This document shows, one piece after another, positions 24,521-38,293 of a DNA stretch of 64,000 bases. The translations under genes were made by a program, and so were the position numbers. How positions within the stretch are numbered: position 1 is the stretch's first letter; every line of letters starts with the position of its first letter. This stretch comes from Actinomycetes bacterium (GTDB taxonomy: Bacteria > Actinomycetota > Acidimicrobiia > Acidimicrobiales > Acidimicrobilacustridaceae), in contig JAKOVR010000021.1 of NCBI GenBank assembly GCA_029782025.1, positions 1 to 64,000 on the forward strand, read 5' to 3'. Under the pieces are notes generated by a model. The model saw only the letters and a program-made list of their open reading frames with translations. It ran no database searches and was not told the DNA's origin.

Positions 24521-25911
24521 GCGCCCCGGCATCGCCGCCCCACGGTCGGCCCGGGGCCACCGGCCCGTTCACCACCGGCCGGCGCTTCTGGGCCCTGGTC
24601 GCGGTCCTGGTGGGCATCCGCCTGCTCGCCCTGGGCGTGGTCCTCAACAGCGGCCAGGAGCAGGACGACAGCATCCTCGGCGGCGACGCCCGGCGCTACA
24701 CCCAGATGGCCACGTCGGTCGGCAAGCCCTACGTCGACTACGAGATCGAGTACCCGCCCCTCGTCCTCGGGTCCATCCGGCTCATCGTCGACCCCGACGA
24801 CAAGATGACCACGCTGATCCGGCTCGGGCTGTCGCAGCTCGCCCTCGACCTGGCCACCGCGGCGGCGCTGTGGTGGGGCTTCGGGCGCCGGGTGCTGCTC
24901 ACCTACCTGCTGCTGGGCGCGGCGTTCCTCCCCTACCCGCTGCCGTACATGCGCCTCGACCTGCTGTCGGTGTTCCTGGCCAGCCTGGGCTGGGCCCTCC
25001 TGCGCCGCCGCCGGGAGACCGCCGGAGGCGGCCTCCTCGCCCTCTCGGTGTTCGCCAAGGTGTGGCCGCTGGCCGTGGCCCCGCTCCTGCTCGTCGAGCG
25101 ACGGCGCCGGGCGACCGTGGCCTTCATCGCCACCGGGGCCGCCGGCGCACTGGCCTGGGGCCTGTGGTCCGGTTTCGGGGGCATGGTCCAGGTGGTGTCG
25201 TTCCGCGGCGCCACCGGGTGGCAGGTCGAGAGCCTGCCGGGGAACGTCCTGCAGATCATGGACCACACCCGCACCCACTTCGAGAGCGGCGCATGGCGGA
25301 TCGGCACCATGCCCGGGTTCAGCCGGCCCCTGTTCGGCCTGCTGAGCATCGGCTTCACGGCGGTGGCGTGGTGGTGGGTGCGCCCCGCCGTCCTGGCCTC
25401 GGCCGCTTCCCCCGGCCCCGACGAGGCCCGCCTCGAGGCCGTGCGGTTCGGGGTCGCCCCGCTGGTGGCCGTCACCGCCTTCCTCGTCTTCTCCTCCATT
25501 ATCAGCCCGCAGTACATGCTGTGGCTGCTCCCCTACGCCGCCGTCGCGGCCAGCCATGCCCCCCGCCGCTACTTCGCGCCGGTCTTCCTCGTCAACGGCC
25601 TGTCGGCGCTCGGACTGGCGGTCATCCACGGCCAGTTCGACGGGGCCTGGTGGGCCACCGTCCCCGTCCTCGCCCGGAACCTGCTCCTGGTCTGGCTCCT
25701 CGTCGTCGCCATGGCCGACCTGCGGCCGGCCCGCCGGACGGTGCGGCCCTCAGCCCGGCACCCCGACCACGACGATGGCCAGGATGAGGGCGAAGGCGCC
25801 GACCAGATCCATCGACGACGTGAGCAGCGGCACGCCGTGGTTGTCGGGGTCGAGGCCCAATCGGTAGGTCACGACGCTGCCGTAGTAGGCGACGACGACA
25901 CCGACCAGTGA
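24517..25911 (+). CDS. GT-C type membrane glycosyltransferase-like protein
   Basis: 464 residues from a GTG overlapping the glgX stop. About nine or ten membrane helices. An early loop with paired acidic residues and a downstream proline (GGDARRYTQMATSVGKPYVDYEIEYPPL) is like that of DUF2029/GT87 polyprenol-phosphate-mannose-dependent transferases. Typical later segments are LSVFAKVWPLAVAPLLLVERRRR and SSIISPQYMLWLLPYAAV. From about residue 408 the protein has a hydrophilic, His/Asp-rich tail that is antisense to the conserved end of the convergent transporter gene, a 162-bp overlap. The tail is probably a by-product of a lost stop codon. It may work with the MptB-like enzyme at 27061. Confidence 0.8.
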   Translation: MSAPASPPHGRPGATGPFTTGRRFWALVAVLVGIRLLALGVVLNSGQEQDDSILGGDARRYTQMATSVGKPYVDYEIEYPPLVLGSIRLIVDPDDKMTTLIRLGLSQLALDLATAAALWWGFGRRVLLTYLLLGAAFLPYPLPYMRLDLLSVFLASLGWALLRRRRETAGGGLLALSVFAKVWPLAVAPLLLVERRRRATVAFIATGAAGALAWGLWSGFGGMVQVVSFRGATGWQVESLPGNVLQIMDHTRTHFESGAWRIGTMPGFSRPLFGLLSIGFTAVAWWWVRPAVLASAASPGPDEARLEAVRFGVAPLVAVTAFLVFSSIISPQYMLWLLPYAAVAASHAPRRYFAPVFLVNGLSALGLAVIHGQFDGAWWATVPVLARNLLLVWLLVVAMADLRPARRTVRPSARHPDHDDGQDEGEGADQIHRRREQRHAVVVGVEAQSVGHDAAVVGDDDTDQ

Positions 25912-26991
25912 CGCGATCACGCCGCCCAGGAGGGCGATGGCCAGCATGCGCAGCGCGCCGGGGCTGGCCAGCCCGAACACCAGGCTCACGACCTCGGCCG
26001 AGATGGCCACGAGGCTGAACACGGGGAGGCCCAGGAGCAGGGTGATGGCGAAGTCGACCCGGGCCGCCCGCTGAGGGCGGGCCCGGGGGTCGATGATGCC
26101 GAGGTGCAGCTTGGTGGCCAGCCGGCTGGCCAGCACGCTTCCCAGCGCGCCGGTGTCCTCCAGGAACGGCGGGACCAGCACCAGGAGGGCCGGAAGAGCC
26201 ACGAACTGGTCGAGCCGCTCGTCGATGGTGAGCCCGGCGATGATGTCGACCAGCCCGGCCACGACGAGCACCGGCACCGACTCCCGCACGATGCGCCGGA
26301 GGATCGGGAGCCGGGCCCGCCAGGCTGCCACCACCGCGGCGAGCCCCCCGGCGGCACACAGTCCGGCCAAGGTCGGCGTGACCCCGTCGTGATCGACGAG
26401 GAACGAGGCGAGGAACAGCGACGGCAGCGTGACCATGTCGCCGGCGGCCGTGACCACCGGGGCGGCCACGTTGTCCATGTCCCAACCCCGGCGCTCGGAC
26501 AGCCGAGCCACACCCAGGGTGAGGCCGAGCACCGCGACCGACGAGAGGGCGCCGCCGAGCACGGAGATCACGACGAAGTCGGCGATCGAGATGCTCTCGC
26601 TGCCCCGGAAGGCGCTGGCGACCACCTTGGCCAGCACCGCCAACACGACCGACACGCCCAGCGACAGCGCCACCGCGCCGTAGATGTTCTGCCCGACGAG
26701 GGTGTCGCGCCGTCGGCTCAGCCGGAACTCACCGGTGTGGATGGCCGTGCCCAACCGGCTGCCCAACGCACCGAAGATGTTGCCCCGCATGCCGATGGCG
26801 GCCGGGATGAGGATGAACAGCCCGGGCAGACGGTCGAACGAGTGGGTGATCGAACCGAGCGTCAGGCCGGCGACGAGATCGCCGCCGGAGGACACCATGA
26901 GCGCGGCGAAGGCCTGCCGCAGGCCAGCGGCGTCAGCGCCGAGGGCCGAGCGAACGCGCGCGCCGAACCGGGTGAGGGGCTGCCGGGGCAC
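25750..26991 (-). CDS. Divalent cation transporter of the MgtE/SLC41 type, tandem-duplicated membrane domain
   Basis: 413 residues from GTG. Two homologous MgtE membrane repeats are visible. The first runs SSGGDLVAGLTLGSITHSF ... IPAAIGMRGNIFGALGSRLGTAIHTGEF ... DNVAAPVVTAAGDMVTLPSLFLAS. The second runs VAGLVDIIAGLTIDERLDQF ... PPFLEDTGALGSVLASRLATKLHLG ... DNHGVPLLTSSMDLVGAFALI. The D-N-x-x-x-P-x-x-T/S segments carry the Mg2+-binding Asp of MgtE. The N-terminal MgtE_N and CBS gating domains are absent, so this is the SLC41-like arrangement. TAGGCT at 27036-27041 lies about 45 nt upstream. The C-terminal coding region overlaps the gene at 24517 on the other strand. Confidence 0.88.
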   Translation of the reverse strand: MPRQPLTRFGARVRSALGADAAGLRQAFAALMVSSGGDLVAGLTLGSITHSFDRLPGLFILIPAAIGMRGNIFGALGSRLGTAIHTGEFRLSRRRDTLVGQNIYGAVALSLGVSVVLAVLAKVVASAFRGSESISIADFVVISVLGGALSSVAVLGLTLGVARLSERRGWDMDNVAAPVVTAAGDMVTLPSLFLASFLVDHDGVTPTLAGLCAAGGLAAVVAAWRARLPILRRIVRESVPVLVVAGLVDIIAGLTIDERLDQFVALPALLVLVPPFLEDTGALGSVLASRLATKLHLGIIDPRARPQRAARVDFAITLLLGLPVFSLVAISAEVVSLVFGLASPGALRMLAIALLGGVIASLVGVVVAYYGSVVTYRLGLDPDNHGVPLLTSSMDLVGAFALILAIVVVGVPG

Positions 26992-27035
26992 AGCGCCTAC
27001 TCGGGGGGTCCGATGGGCGGGCGTTCATGGGGCCG

Positions 27036-27041
27036 AGCCTA
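27036..27041 (-). promoter_or_regulatory. Putative -10 element upstream of the cation transporter
   Basis: TAGGCT on the minus strand. It stands 7 nt before an ATG at 27028 that opens a 31-codon frame (to 26933) overlapping the transporter start out of frame. The hexamer may therefore serve the transporter through a leaderless upstream small frame or simply give it a 40-nt leader. Confidence 0.3.
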
Positions 27042-27060
27042 GAGCATCGGCACGCGGCCC

Positions 27061-28701
27061 TCACCCTTGGGCGGCGAGCGCTTCCTCGTCGGCCAGGTAC
27101 CGCCCGTGGGTGGCGGCGTGACGCTGGGCGATCCAGCAGGCCAGCGTGGTGGCGATGCACACCCCCAGCATGAGGTTGCGCTGGTTGTCGACCAGGAAGG
27201 GGTGGGCGACGATGTTGTTGGGCCAGACCAGCCAGGAGGCCAGCAGGCAGCCGATCAGGTACGACGGCCGCCACTTCCCGAGCCCGGACCCGGCGATCAG
27301 GGCGAATCCGGCCGGGAGGTACCAGGGCCAGACGACCGGCCCGAACAGCACCATGATGATCATGCACAGCCCGATGGCGCGGGCCAGGCCGACCTTCCCC
27401 GACTGGATCAGCAGCTTGAACGACAGCGCGGCGCCGGCCAGCACGCCGATCATGCGGACGATGTTGACCGGGGTCTCGAAGCCCACCTGGAGGCGGACGA
27501 GATGGGCCAGGTCGGTGATCGAGTACCCGAGCAGCGTGGTGACCGACATGGTGTCCATCACCTTGCCGGTGCTCTTCAGCGCGCTCACCCAGCCGAGGCC
27601 GATCCCGGCGACGACGCACAGGGCCCCGATCATCGCCGCCGCTACCCCGCCCACCTTCACGAGGCCGACGATGCGGCGACGAAGGGGCACCCGCACGCCC
27701 TCGAACTGCCAGGCGAGGATGGCGAGGGCGATGAAGGCCGGGAGCTTGATGGCGGTGGCGAACGTGAGCAGGAGCACGGCGAGCCAGCGCCGGCCCTTCT
27801 TGGCCGCCGCGACCCCGCAGACGAGGAAGCCCATCATGAGGGCGTCGTTGTGCTCGCCGCCGACGAGGTGGAGGACGACGAGGGGGTTGGCAATGCCGAC
27901 CGCGACTGCGATCGGGACGGGCACGCGGTGGGAGCGGGCCAACGACACGAGGCCGACGGTGGCGATGGCGACGCCGAGCAGGGCCACGGCCCGGAACAAC
28001 CACACCGACGCCACCGGGCTGTGGCCCGCCGCGATCACGACGCCTTCGCCGGCGAGCACCCACACCGGGCCGTACGGGGCCGGGGCCGTGCGCCAGAAGG
28101 GATCGACCTGCTGGAGGAAGTCGCCGCGGCCGAGGCCGACCGCCGGGCCCTCGTGGGTGGGGTCCAGCCCCTGGGCCGACATCTCCCCCTGGGCGGCGTA
28201 GCTGTACGAGTCGTTGCTGAGCAGCGGCGGCCCGACCAACACGGGGAGCGTCCAGAGCACGGCGACGGCGAGGACGGTGCGGAGGCGGCGCCGCTCGGAC
28301 CCGGCCATGCGGTCGGCCCGCCGCACGAGCCCGAGCCAGCCGAGGCACATGAGGACCATACCGACCAGGAACAGGCTCAGCTGCATGATCGAGGCCAGGT
28401 CGTTCCAGGCCGTGTTCTCCGTCCGGGGCGGCCGGGGGACGAAGGGGATCTTCGGGTAGGCGTGGAACACCGCGAAGCGGTGGATCGGGGCCGACCCGGT
28501 GATCAGCAACGAGCCGATCAGCCCCGAGAGGGCGGCGCCGACGAGCTTCCAGTCGACCGAGCGGAGGCGGGACACCGGGGCCGCAGCACCCGACGGGGGT
28601 TCGTGGGGCGAGACGGTGCCGTCGCCGGCGACGCCGATGGGGGCCACCGGGGAGGAGACCGTGCCGGGAGCCAACGGCTCGTGCACGTCACCGATCGTCA
28701 T
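27061..28701 (-). CDS. MptA/MptB-like polyprenol-phosphate-mannose alpha-1,6-mannosyltransferase (GT-C)
   Basis: 546 residues with about 12-13 membrane helices. After a cytoplasmic Pro-rich N-terminus and the first helices comes the acidic external loop LLSNDSYSYAAQGEMSAQGLDPTHEGP, the catalytic-loop pattern of MptA/MptB (Asp followed by Y and a G-x-DP motif). GGEHNDALMMGFL and GPVVWPWYLPAGFALI are also characteristic. In corynebacteria and mycobacteria these enzymes build the alpha-1,6-mannan core of lipomannan; the product here is not known. The ATG follows AGGAGGACAG. It lies 66 nt downstream of glgB on the same strand. Confidence 0.82.
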   Translation of the reverse strand: MTIGDVHEPLAPGTVSSPVAPIGVAGDGTVSPHEPPSGAAAPVSRLRSVDWKLVGAALSGLIGSLLITGSAPIHRFAVFHAYPKIPFVPRPPRTENTAWNDLASIMQLSLFLVGMVLMCLGWLGLVRRADRMAGSERRRLRTVLAVAVLWTLPVLVGPPLLSNDSYSYAAQGEMSAQGLDPTHEGPAVGLGRGDFLQQVDPFWRTAPAPYGPVWVLAGEGVVIAAGHSPVASVWLFRAVALLGVAIATVGLVSLARSHRVPVPIAVAVGIANPLVVLHLVGGEHNDALMMGFLVCGVAAAKKGRRWLAVLLLTFATAIKLPAFIALAILAWQFEGVRVPLRRRIVGLVKVGGVAAAMIGALCVVAGIGLGWVSALKSTGKVMDTMSVTTLLGYSITDLAHLVRLQVGFETPVNIVRMIGVLAGAALSFKLLIQSGKVGLARAIGLCMIIMVLFGPVVWPWYLPAGFALIAGSGLGKWRPSYLIGCLLASWLVWPNNIVAHPFLVDNQRNLMLGVCIATTLACWIAQRHAATHGRYLADEEALAAQG

Positions 28702-28738
28702 CTGTCCTCCTGCGCCGCTCCGCGTCGGCCGTCACCGA

Positions 28739-28744
28739 ACTGTA
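28739..28744 (-). promoter_or_regulatory. Possible internal promoter for the MptB-like gene
   Basis: TACAGT (-10-like) on the minus strand in the glgB-mptB spacer, about 40 nt before the ATG at 28701. The -35 region 17 nt further up reads CTGGTA, a poor match. Confidence 0.3.
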
Positions 28745-28767
28745 ACAGGTGGCCTTCGCGATACCAG

Positions 28768-30689
<1,922 letters not shown>

Positions 30690-30693
<4 letters not shown>

Positions 30694-32332
30694 GCGGACT
30701 CCTTGCGGGCACGGTCGAGCTGGCGGAGCACGTCGGCGACCCGAGGGTCGTCGGCCAGCGCCTCCAGGGTGACAGGGAACCGGTGCACCCAGTTGGGTCG
30801 CTCGGCCGGGGTCCCGGGGATGTTCTGGGGTTCGGTCACGCCCCACAGGTCGTCGAGCGACACCAGGACGACGGCGGCGTCGCTCGCCCCCAGCGCGCCG
30901 ACGATGCCGGCGTGGGTGCCGACGGGGTCCAGGGCGCCATCGCCGTCGGTCTCGGCCAGCCACGCCGCGAACGGCGGCGTGTCGTGGGTGTCCACGCACG
31001 CCACGCAATCGGCGGGGGGCAAGAGCGGCCGGCCACCCCACCACGCCTCGCGTTCGAACTCCGCCACCCACAGGCCGAGCACCCCGTGCCGGTGCATGGC
31101 GTCGCGCACCTCGTCGGGCACGGTGCCGAGGTCCTCCCCCACCACCCAGCAGTCGTGGCGGTGCGACTCCACGCTCAACACGGCCAGCAGGGCGTCGAAG
31201 GGGTAGTGGACGTACACGCCGAGCCGGGCCGACATCCCGTCGGGCACCCAGTAGAGCCGGAAGAGGCCCATGACGTGGTCGACCCGCAGGATCCCGGCCA
31301 CCGCCATGTGGGCCCGCACCACGTCGCGGAAGTGCCACACGCTCCGGGGATCGAGCGGGTGGGCGGGCGGGAACCCCCAGTTCTGCCCCTCACCGAAGAA
31401 GGCGTCGGGCGGGGCCCCGACCGCCATCCGATCGACGAAGAGCCCGACCTCGTCGGCGTGGTCGAAGCCTTCGGGGTGGGCGCCGATGGGCAGGTCGAGG
31501 TAGAGGCGCTGGCCCCGGGCCGCCAGGGTGGCGGCGACGGCGAGCAGTTGGGCTCGGGCCGCGTCCTGCGCCGCCCGCGCCGATGCCGGCTCGCCGCCCT
31601 GGCCGGCGGCCCGGAACGCGGCGTAACGCTCGAGGTCGGCGGCCTCCACCCCGGCCGACGCACCGACGGCGACCGGCCCGGCTGGATCGCCGAGCCCGGG
31701 ATCGCTCCGACGCTCGTCCCAGAACCGTCGGCTCACCGGCGTGTACGGGCTGGGGGCCCGCGGCTCGTGCCCTTCGCCGGCGAACGTGGCGAGGAGGGGC
31801 AGCGTCGCCACGACCGTGCCGCCCCACGCCGCGATCGTGCGTCCCAGCGTGTCGAGGTCGGTGAAGGTCGGCTCCCGACCGTCGTCGTGGGTGATCGAGT
31901 ACAGCGGCGCGAAGACGCCCCACACCCGCTCGTCGCGGGCCGGACCGGCGACCCGGTCCGGCGCCACGATGACGTCGTGCTCCTCGGGTGGGTCGGCCGG
32001 GTGCCCGGACCACACCGACAGCAGGTGGTAGCCCGCCGGATGGGGGCCGTCGATCGACAGCACCGCCGCGCCGGCGATGTCGACGTGCACCGTCGGGCCG
32101 TCCTCGTAGGCGAGCGTGGCGACACCCTCCGGCCGGCCGGAGCCGTCGGCGGTGAGCGCGATCTCGATGGCGGCGTCGCCCCACACGACGAGCGGCAGCC
32201 CGCGGCCCGTGGCCGGATGGCGGCGGTGGCCGGCGGCGAGCGCGGCGACCACCGCCGCCTCGGCCGCGGGGTCGTTGTCGTGCCACGTGCCCTCGACGTC
32301 CCAGTACCCGGGCGCGAAGGCGCCCGCGCCGG

Positions 32333-32336
<4 letters not shown>
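30690..32336 (-). CDS. malQ: 4-alpha-glucanotransferase (amylomaltase, GH77)
   Basis: 548 residues from a GTG that overlaps the TreS-Mak stop. GH77 enzymes disproportionate malto-oligosaccharides, releasing glucose and lengthening chains. The catalytic triad segments are visible: Asp in [19 protein letters not shown] (nucleophile), Glu in [17 protein letters not shown] (acid/base) and Asp in [13 protein letters not shown]. The N-terminal portion (about 1-150) is Ala/Pro-rich and weakly conserved, apparently a beta-sandwich extension. Presence in the GlgE operon suggests recycling of short maltosyl chains made or left by GlgE and GlgX. Confidence 0.9.
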
Positions 32337-35686
<3,350 letters not shown>

Positions 35687-35698
35687 GGCGCCGGGAGT

Positions 35699-37732
35699 CT
35701 ACGGGTGGTCCTGGAGGACCCGGAACACGTGGCCCACCTGCTCGGTCGGCCGGAGCTCGACGTAGTTCGACGGGCCGGACCACGTGAAGGTGCGGTCGGC
35801 CACGAGGTCGTGGACCTGGAACGGGCGGGCGGGGTCGACCCCCAGGGCGGCGAGATCGAGATCGACCGTTCCCGCCTGCGTGCCGTGGGGGTCGAGGTTG
35901 GCGACGACGAGCACGGACGCATGGGCGGGGCGGGCGGGGTCCACGCTCGGCCCGGCGTCGGGGGTCTTGGAGAAGGCGAGCAGACGGTCGTTGCCCACGG
36001 TGTGGAAGCGCAGCGTCCGCAGGGTGCGGAAGGCGAGGTGCTCGTGGCGGATGGCGTTGAGCTCGGCGATGGCGGGCGCGATCGAGCCGGGATCGGTGCG
36101 GTCCCAGGTCTTGATCTCGTACTTCTCGGACCGGGCGTACTCCTCCTTGCCGTTGCCGGCGTCGGCGTTGTCGCACAGCTCGTAGGCCGGGCCGTAGATC
36201 CCGACCGACGGCGAGAGCGTGGCCGCCAGCAGGTAGCGGAGCTCGAAGAGGGCCGGCGGTGCGCCCCACAGCTGCTCGGCGAGGATGTCCGGCGTGTTGG
36301 GCCAGGCGCTCGGCCGGAAGCGGTCGGCACCGGGGGCGCGGGCCAGCTCGGTGAAGTACTCCTCGAGCTCCTCCTTCGACCGCCGCCACGGGAAGTACGA
36401 GTACGACAACGTGAACCCGATGGTGGTGAGCCGGTGCATGATCTCCGGCCGGGTGAAGGCCTCGGACAGGAACAGCACGTCGGGGTGGGTCCGGTGCACG
36501 TCGGCGATCAGCCACTCCCAGAAGGCGAAGGGCTTGGTGTGGGGGTTGTCGACCCGGAAGATCGAGATCCCGTGGTCCACCCAGTGCCGCACGACCTCCC
36601 GGCCCGCCGCCCAGAGACCCTGCCAGTCGGCGCAGCCGAAGTCGAGGGGGTAGACGTCCTGGTACTTCTTGGGCGGGTTCTCGGCGTACCGGATCGATCC
36701 GTCCGGCCGATGGGAGAACCAGTCCGGGTGGTCGCGCACCCACGGGTGGTCGGGCGAGCACTGGAAGGCGAGGTCGAGGGCGAGCTCGATCCCCTCGTCG
36801 GCGGCCGCCACCACCAACCGCTCGAGATCGGCGTGGGTGCCGAGGGCCGGATGGATCGAGCGGTGCCCGCCGCCGTCAGGGCCGTCGCCGGGGTCCGCGG
36901 TGTTGCCGATGGCCCACGGGCTGCCGGGATCGCCCGGCGCGGCGGTCTCGCTGTTGTCGGGCCCCTTCCGGAACGCCTCGCCGATCGGGTGGATGGGTGG
37001 GAGGTACAGCACGTCGAACCCGAGATCGGCGACGTAACCGATCTGGGCGGCGACGTCGGCCAGCGTCCCGTGCCGGCCCGGCTCGGACGCCCACGACCGC
37101 GGGAACAGCTCGTACCAGGTGGAGAACCGGGCCCGCTCCCGCTCCACGTGGACCGGCACGGGGTCGCTGCTCATGGCGCCCTCCGGGCCGAGGCCGGTAC
37201 GAGCGTGGCCGGCGACACCGGCGTCGCGGACGGGGGTCCGATCCCCGGACGCCAGCGCGTCGGCCGCGGCCCGGAGGACGTCGCGGGCGGCGCGGTCGGT
37301 GGACCGGGCGGCCAGCCGGCGGGCCAGCTCGGCCCCGGCGGCGAGCTCGACCTCGATCTCGGCCGGGGGGGCGCCGGCGTCGAGCTTGCGGGCGGCGAGG
37401 GAGGCCCACGACGCCCACTCGTCGATCCAGCCCGTCACCACGACCTCGAACCGGCCGGGTCGATCGGGCACCAGTCGGCCGCCCCACCGGTCGAGCCCGG
37501 CGTTGACGGGTCCGAGCGTGGCGAGGAGGTGGGGGGCGGCGTCGGTCCCGCCGGGCTCGGAGACCGGCCGGAGGGATGCGACGACGTGGAGCTCGTCGTG
37601 CCCGTCGGCGAGGACGACGGCCTCGACGTCGATCGGCTCGCCCACCACCCGCTTGACGGGGTGGCGGCCACCGTCGACCACCGGGTGCACGACAGGGATC
37701 ACCACGCGGGACGGCGGTGGAGCCGAGGTCAT
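35699..37732 (-). CDS. glgE: Alpha-1,4-glucan:maltose-1-phosphate maltosyltransferase GlgE (GH13_3)
   Basis: 677 residues. It extends alpha-1,4-glucan chains by maltosyl units taken from alpha-maltose-1-phosphate. The N-terminal domains (to about 190) are beta-sandwich and helical insert. The barrel has FSTWYELFPRSW, LGFDVLYLPPIHPIGEAFRKGPDN, the nucleophile Asp395 in FRVDNPHTKPF and acid/base Glu424 in LSEAFTRP. ENPPKKYQDVYPLDF is a GlgE signature. First gene of the operon glgE-treS/mak-malQ-glgB. TACGGT at 37741-37746 lies 8 nt before the ATG, implying a leaderless operon mRNA. Confidence 0.95.
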   Translation of the reverse strand: MTSAPPPSRVVIPVVHPVVDGGRHPVKRVVGEPIDVEAVVLADGHDELHVVASLRPVSEPGGTDAAPHLLATLGPVNAGLDRWGGRLVPDRPGRFEVVVTGWIDEWASWASLAARKLDAGAPPAEIEVELAAGAELARRLAARSTDRAARDVLRAAADALASGDRTPVRDAGVAGHARTGLGPEGAMSSDPVPVHVERERARFSTWYELFPRSWASEPGRHGTLADVAAQIGYVADLGFDVLYLPPIHPIGEAFRKGPDNSETAAPGDPGSPWAIGNTADPGDGPDGGGHRSIHPALGTHADLERLVVAAADEGIELALDLAFQCSPDHPWVRDHPDWFSHRPDGSIRYAENPPKKYQDVYPLDFGCADWQGLWAAGREVVRHWVDHGISIFRVDNPHTKPFAFWEWLIADVHRTHPDVLFLSEAFTRPEIMHRLTTIGFTLSYSYFPWRRSKEELEEYFTELARAPGADRFRPSAWPNTPDILAEQLWGAPPALFELRYLLAATLSPSVGIYGPAYELCDNADAGNGKEEYARSEKYEIKTWDRTDPGSIAPAIAELNAIRHEHLAFRTLRTLRFHTVGNDRLLAFSKTPDAGPSVDPARPAHASVLVVANLDPHGTQAGTVDLDLAALGVDPARPFQVHDLVADRTFTWSGPSNYVELRPTEQVGHVFRVLQDHP

Positions 37733-37740
37733 GGCGCAAG

Positions 37741-37746
37741 ACCGTA
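37741..37746 (-). promoter_or_regulatory. -10-like element of the glgE operon
   Basis: TACGGT on the minus strand, 8 nt before the glgE ATG; no Shine-Dalgarno sequence in between. Confidence 0.45.
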
Positions 37747-37827
37747 GCCACCGCCGTAAGCGGGCGGGACGCCGGAGGTCAGGACCACCGGTGGCCCGAA
37801 CCCCGGGCCCACGCTCGAGGAGCCCCG

Positions 37828-38142
37828 ATGTCCGACCCGACGACCGTCACCAGCGACCAGCTCACCGCCCTCACTGCCAAGCTCGAGGGCATGATCGACA
37901 CCTTCAGCCCCGAGGAGCAGGCCGCGCTCGGGGCGCTCGTCGCCCTCGCCGGCGATGGCATCGCCCTCCACAGCGAGCCCGACGTCGTGGGCTTCGGCGG
38001 GGGTCTCTGGAGCGGCTCCCCGGCCGCCCACTTCAGCCTCAACTTCACGATGCCCGCCGGTCAGTCCTCCCAGGGCATCCTCATCGGCCTGCTCAAGAAC
38101 GGCGGCAACGCCATGCAGGACTTCCACTTCTCCCAGGGCTGA
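37828..38142 (+). CDS. Small protein of unknown function (104 aa)
   Basis: 104 residues from ATG at 37828, chosen because GAGGAG lies 5 nt upstream. The sequence divides into an amphipathic N-terminal helix (TSDQLTALTAKLEGMIDTFSPEEQAALGALVALAGDGIAL) and a Gly/Phe-rich C-terminal half (VVGFGGGLWSGSPAAHFSLNFTMPAGQSSQGILIGLL) ending MQDFHFSQG. It has no Cys, no signal peptide and no membrane helix. The helix-then-Gly-rich layout recalls precursors with a leader region, but no modifying enzyme is nearby and I do not claim this. It is divergent from glgE and is followed after 34 nt by palindrome R3. Confidence 0.7.
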   Translation: MSDPTTVTSDQLTALTAKLEGMIDTFSPEEQAALGALVALAGDGIALHSEPDVVGFGGGLWSGSPAAHFSLNFTMPAGQSSQGILIGLLKNGGNAMQDFHFSQG

Positions 38143-38176
38143 CCCCCCCTCCGGCCCGGCCCCAGCCGCAGCAGGG

Positions 38177-38225
38177 CCCTTGGGTGCGTAAGGGTGCGCT
38201 ATGCGCGCCCTTGCGCACCCAAGGG
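38177..38225 (-). repeat. 49-bp nested palindrome, copy R3
   Basis: Base-for-base the reverse complement of copy R2 (8196-8244). It lies 34 nt after the stop of the 104-residue protein gene and 68 nt before the sigma factor start. Orientation is opposite to R1 and R2 by the asymmetric centre (GGGTGCGCTATGCGCGCCC). Confidence 0.9.
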
Positions 38226-38258
38226 CCGGACCGGCCATCAGGTTCGACGGCGCGGCGT

Positions 38259-38289
38259 GCAACCATTCGCCGGGAGCCCCGCATCTAGG
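38259..38289 (+). promoter_or_regulatory. Candidate ECF-type autoregulatory promoter
   Basis: GCAACC at 38259-38264 (the AAC motif of many ECF -35 elements), a 19-nt spacer, then TCTAGG at 38284-38289. The position just before the sigma factor gene fits autoregulation. The spacer is at the long end, so this is tentative. Confidence 0.35.
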
Positions 38290-38293
38290 TGGC

